Source: Clostridium zeae (lineage in GTDB: Bacteria; Bacillota; Clostridia; Clostridiales; Clostridiaceae). Taken from it: 64,000 nt of DNA. The translations under genes were made by a program, and so were the position numbers. A model generated the notes under the pieces. The model searched no databases. It was given only the letters and a program-made list of their open reading frames with translations, and was not told where the DNA came from. Where the stretch lies: the NCBI RefSeq assembly GCF_017312485.1, contig NZ_BMBA01000002.1, forward strand, positions 62,001 through 126,000, written 5' to 3'. Position 1 is the first letter of the stretch. Every line of letters begins with the position of its first letter. Of the stretch, positions 62,562 through 64,000 are shown in pieces.

Positions 62562-63038
62562 ATGACTAATAGAGAGATATTAATAACCAATAAAAAACAA
62601 GTGGAACCCAGACATAAATCTAATCACAAATCCTATGAATACTATAAATATGAGATAGTAAAACCAACTAAACATAGTCAATGCTCTGTATCTATTTATG
62701 AAATTCCTCCTCAGAAAGCAGGATACCCATACCACTATCATCTGAAAAATGAAGAAATTTTTTATATAATTAGCGGAAGTGGAATCTTGGAAACTCCTGA
62801 TGGAAATAAAACAGTATCAGCAGGTGATGTTATAGTTTGCCCTCCATCAGAAAAAGGTGCGCATAAAATAATTAATTCTTCAGAAATTGAAAAACTTGTA
62901 TACCTTGATTGTGATACTGTAAATTATCCTGATATCGCATATTATCCTCATTCGAATAAGGTGGGCATAGTGCTTGCCGGAGAAACAAATTCGTTTTTTA
63001 ATAAGATAGATGAAGTAGATTATTATCAAGGCGAATAA
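62562..63038 (+). CDS. Cupin-domain protein
   Basis: A 158-residue single-cupin protein. Motif 1 is AGYPYHYHLKNEEIFYIISG-SG (His-His-Glu metal ligands), and motif 2 is GDVIVCPPSEKGAHKIIN. A likely metal- or sugar-binding protein or isomerase; relatives include uncharacterised cupins acting on small ligands. The start is the ATG at 62562, with AAAGGAG 8 nt upstream. Its own promoter and terminator make it monocistronic. The function is not known. Confidence 0.85.
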   Translation: MTNREILITNKKQVEPRHKSNHKSYEYYKYEIVKPTKHSQCSVSIYEIPPQKAGYPYHYHLKNEEIFYIISGSGILETPDGNKTVSAGDVIVCPPSEKGAHKIINSSEIEKLVYLDCDTVNYPDIAYYPHSNKVGIVLAGETNSFFNKIDEVDYYQGE

Positions 63039-63051
63039 ACTAGCTTAATAT

Positions 63052-63093
63052 AAAAAAGGAAGCAATACATCAAAATACCTTGCTTCCTTTTTT
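63052..63093 (+). terminator. Bidirectional terminator between cupin and nitroreductase genes
   Basis: AAAAAAGGAAGCAA (63052-63065) pairs with TTGCTTCCTTTTTT (63080-63093), 14-bp perfect stem, 13 bp after the cupin stop. Confidence 0.9.
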
Positions 63094-63221
63094 ATGTTTA
63101 TATGATTTTATTTTATAAATCTTTTCAAATTATACTGGTACTTATTTCTAACTTTAATATTAAGGTTTTCTATTGCAACTAAATTTGAATTAGTTATATG
63201 TTTATAATAAATTCTATAATA

Positions 63222-63959
63222 TTATTTCATAAAAAATCCATGCTTCTCTAAAAAAGCTTTCATATGAGGTCTTGGAATGTGGCTCATCATTCTTGCCATC
63301 ATACCAGTCCAGGTATCAGCTCTAATCCCTTTGGTTCTATCTAGATAATAATTCTTTATTCTCTCATCATATTCTTTTAGTTTTTCTATATCTTCTTCAG
63401 TTGTGTAGCTATCCTTCTTAAACACAATTTCCATAGGAAGTCTTTCTTTTATATCATTGTCTTCATCTGGATATCCAAGACACATTCCAAAGAGTGGATA
63501 AACATTTGTAGGTATGTTTAATAGCTCTGATATTTCATCTGGGTTATTTCTTATCCCCCCTATATATACACCACCGAGTTCAAGGGATTCAGCAGCAACC
63601 ATGGCATTTTGCGCTGCTAATGCAGTGTCAACGGTAGCTATTATAAAGCTTTCAGTATATCCTTCTTTTATTTCAGCTCCATTCATTTCACAAGCAATTT
63701 TGTGACGATTTAAGTCTGCACAAAAAACAAGAAACAACGGACACTCCTCGATATACGTTTGATCTCCAGCAAGCTTTGCAATCTTCACTCTTTTCTCTTT
63801 ATCTTCTACACTAATAATGGTATAGGCTTGAATGAAACTTGAAGTAGACGCACTTTGAGCAGCCTGGATTATACTTACTATTTTCTCTTGCTCTATATCC
63901 TTTTCCTTATACTTTCTCACAGATTTATGAGATTTTAATAAATTTATAACTTCATTCAT
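63222..63959 (-). CDS. NfsA-type FMN nitroreductase
   Basis: A 245-residue oxygen-insensitive flavin reductase of the NfsA/FRP branch. The N-terminal FMN-binding signature HKSVRKYKEKDIEQEKIVSI, IQAAQSASTSSFIQAYTIIS, the PLFLVFCADLNRH strand, VDTALAAQNAMVAAESLELG, and VYPLFGMCLGYPDED typify the family. Reduces nitro-compounds, quinones or flavins with NAD(P)H. AGGAGAT precedes the ATG at 63959. Nothing else is seen to the window end. Confidence 0.93.
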   Translation of the reverse strand: MNEVINLLKSHKSVRKYKEKDIEQEKIVSIIQAAQSASTSSFIQAYTIISVEDKEKRVKIAKLAGDQTYIEECPLFLVFCADLNRHKIACEMNGAEIKEGYTESFIIATVDTALAAQNAMVAAESLELGGVYIGGIRNNPDEISELLNIPTNVYPLFGMCLGYPDEDNDIKERLPMEIVFKKDSYTTEEDIEKLKEYDERIKNYYLDRTKGIRADTWTGMMARMMSHIPRPHMKAFLEKHGFFMK

Positions 63960-64000
63960 AATTCTATCTCCTTCTATTAAATAGTTTCTTGTTTTTATAT

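Noticed and set aside
1-64000. CRISPR arrays, tRNA or rRNA genes, prophage or transposases
   Set aside because: No regular repeat-spacer series, no cloverleaf or rRNA sequence, and no integrase, transposase or structural phage protein was recognised.

Overview
The window is a stretch of an AT-rich, low-GC Gram-positive, endospore-forming anaerobe, most likely Clostridium sensu stricto. The evidence is the block ylmC-sigG-sigE-spoIIGA-ftsZ-ftsA, then pilT-sigK, then the mltG-trmR-trhP-udk, typA, rnj, fur, ruvX, ireB and alaS run. To my recollection this order resembles the clostridial chromosomal arrangement around sigK and alaS. Almost every gene is on the minus strand, so the layout reads right to left as transcribed. 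No rRNA, tRNA, CRISPR array, transposase or phage gene is seen.

Region 1 (1-10.4 kb), sporulation and division core. It holds a truncated nrdR, ylmC, sigG with a sigma-F/G-type promoter, and the spoIIGA-sigE pair behind a promoter with a long 21-bp spacer like the Spo0A-driven spoIIG promoter. Then come ftsZ (TTG start), an FtsA-like gene, a membrane glycosyltransferase, an unexplained small-peptide/structured-leader locus (7.8-8.1 kb, plus strand), a solitary pilT, and an uninterrupted sigK.

Region 2 (10.5-16 kb) carries a MATE transporter that seems to start at an ATT codon, an AraC regulator fused to a GH39-like domain, and a penicillin-binding protein whose ribosome-binding site lies in the terminator arm of the preceding operon.

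Region 3 (16-30.3 kb) is conserved housekeeping: udk, the tRNA wobble-uridine genes trhP and trmR, mltG, typA, ylbF, rnj, fur, a DUF1292 gene, ruvX, ireB, and alaS behind a complete T-box riboswitch with a consensus promoter. An AI-2E-type permease and a PRC-barrel protein follow.

Region 4 (30.4-42.7 kb) is accessory. It has a MarR regulator with a heterodimeric ABC exporter (tandem palindromic operators), a DUF3846 protein, an SGNH hydrolase, an orphan Imm53-like gene, a divergent MocR/EamA pair with shared operator, an ECF sigma/anti-sigma pair, and GNAT acetyltransferases.

Region 5 (42.9-50.5 kb) is a rearranged island. It contains a pseudogene with a stop and a frameshift, a GNAT lacking its N-terminus, an MBL-fold gene and a second copy with its middle deleted, two papain-like cysteine-peptidase-like genes, a MerR/GyrI regulator with a 19-bp-spacer promoter, and three copies of a noncoding repeat lying between the gene units.

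Region 6 (50.5-64 kb) holds two sensing-plus-export modules. One is BceAB-type transporter genes with BceRS-type two-component genes. The other is a MacAB-type adaptor/ATPase/permease operon next to an OmpR-type two-component pair. A small anchored hypothetical protein, an ABM monooxygenase, a cupin and a nitroreductase complete the window.

Coordinates, starts and motifs were read by eye. Family assignments rest on recognised motifs, not on database searches.
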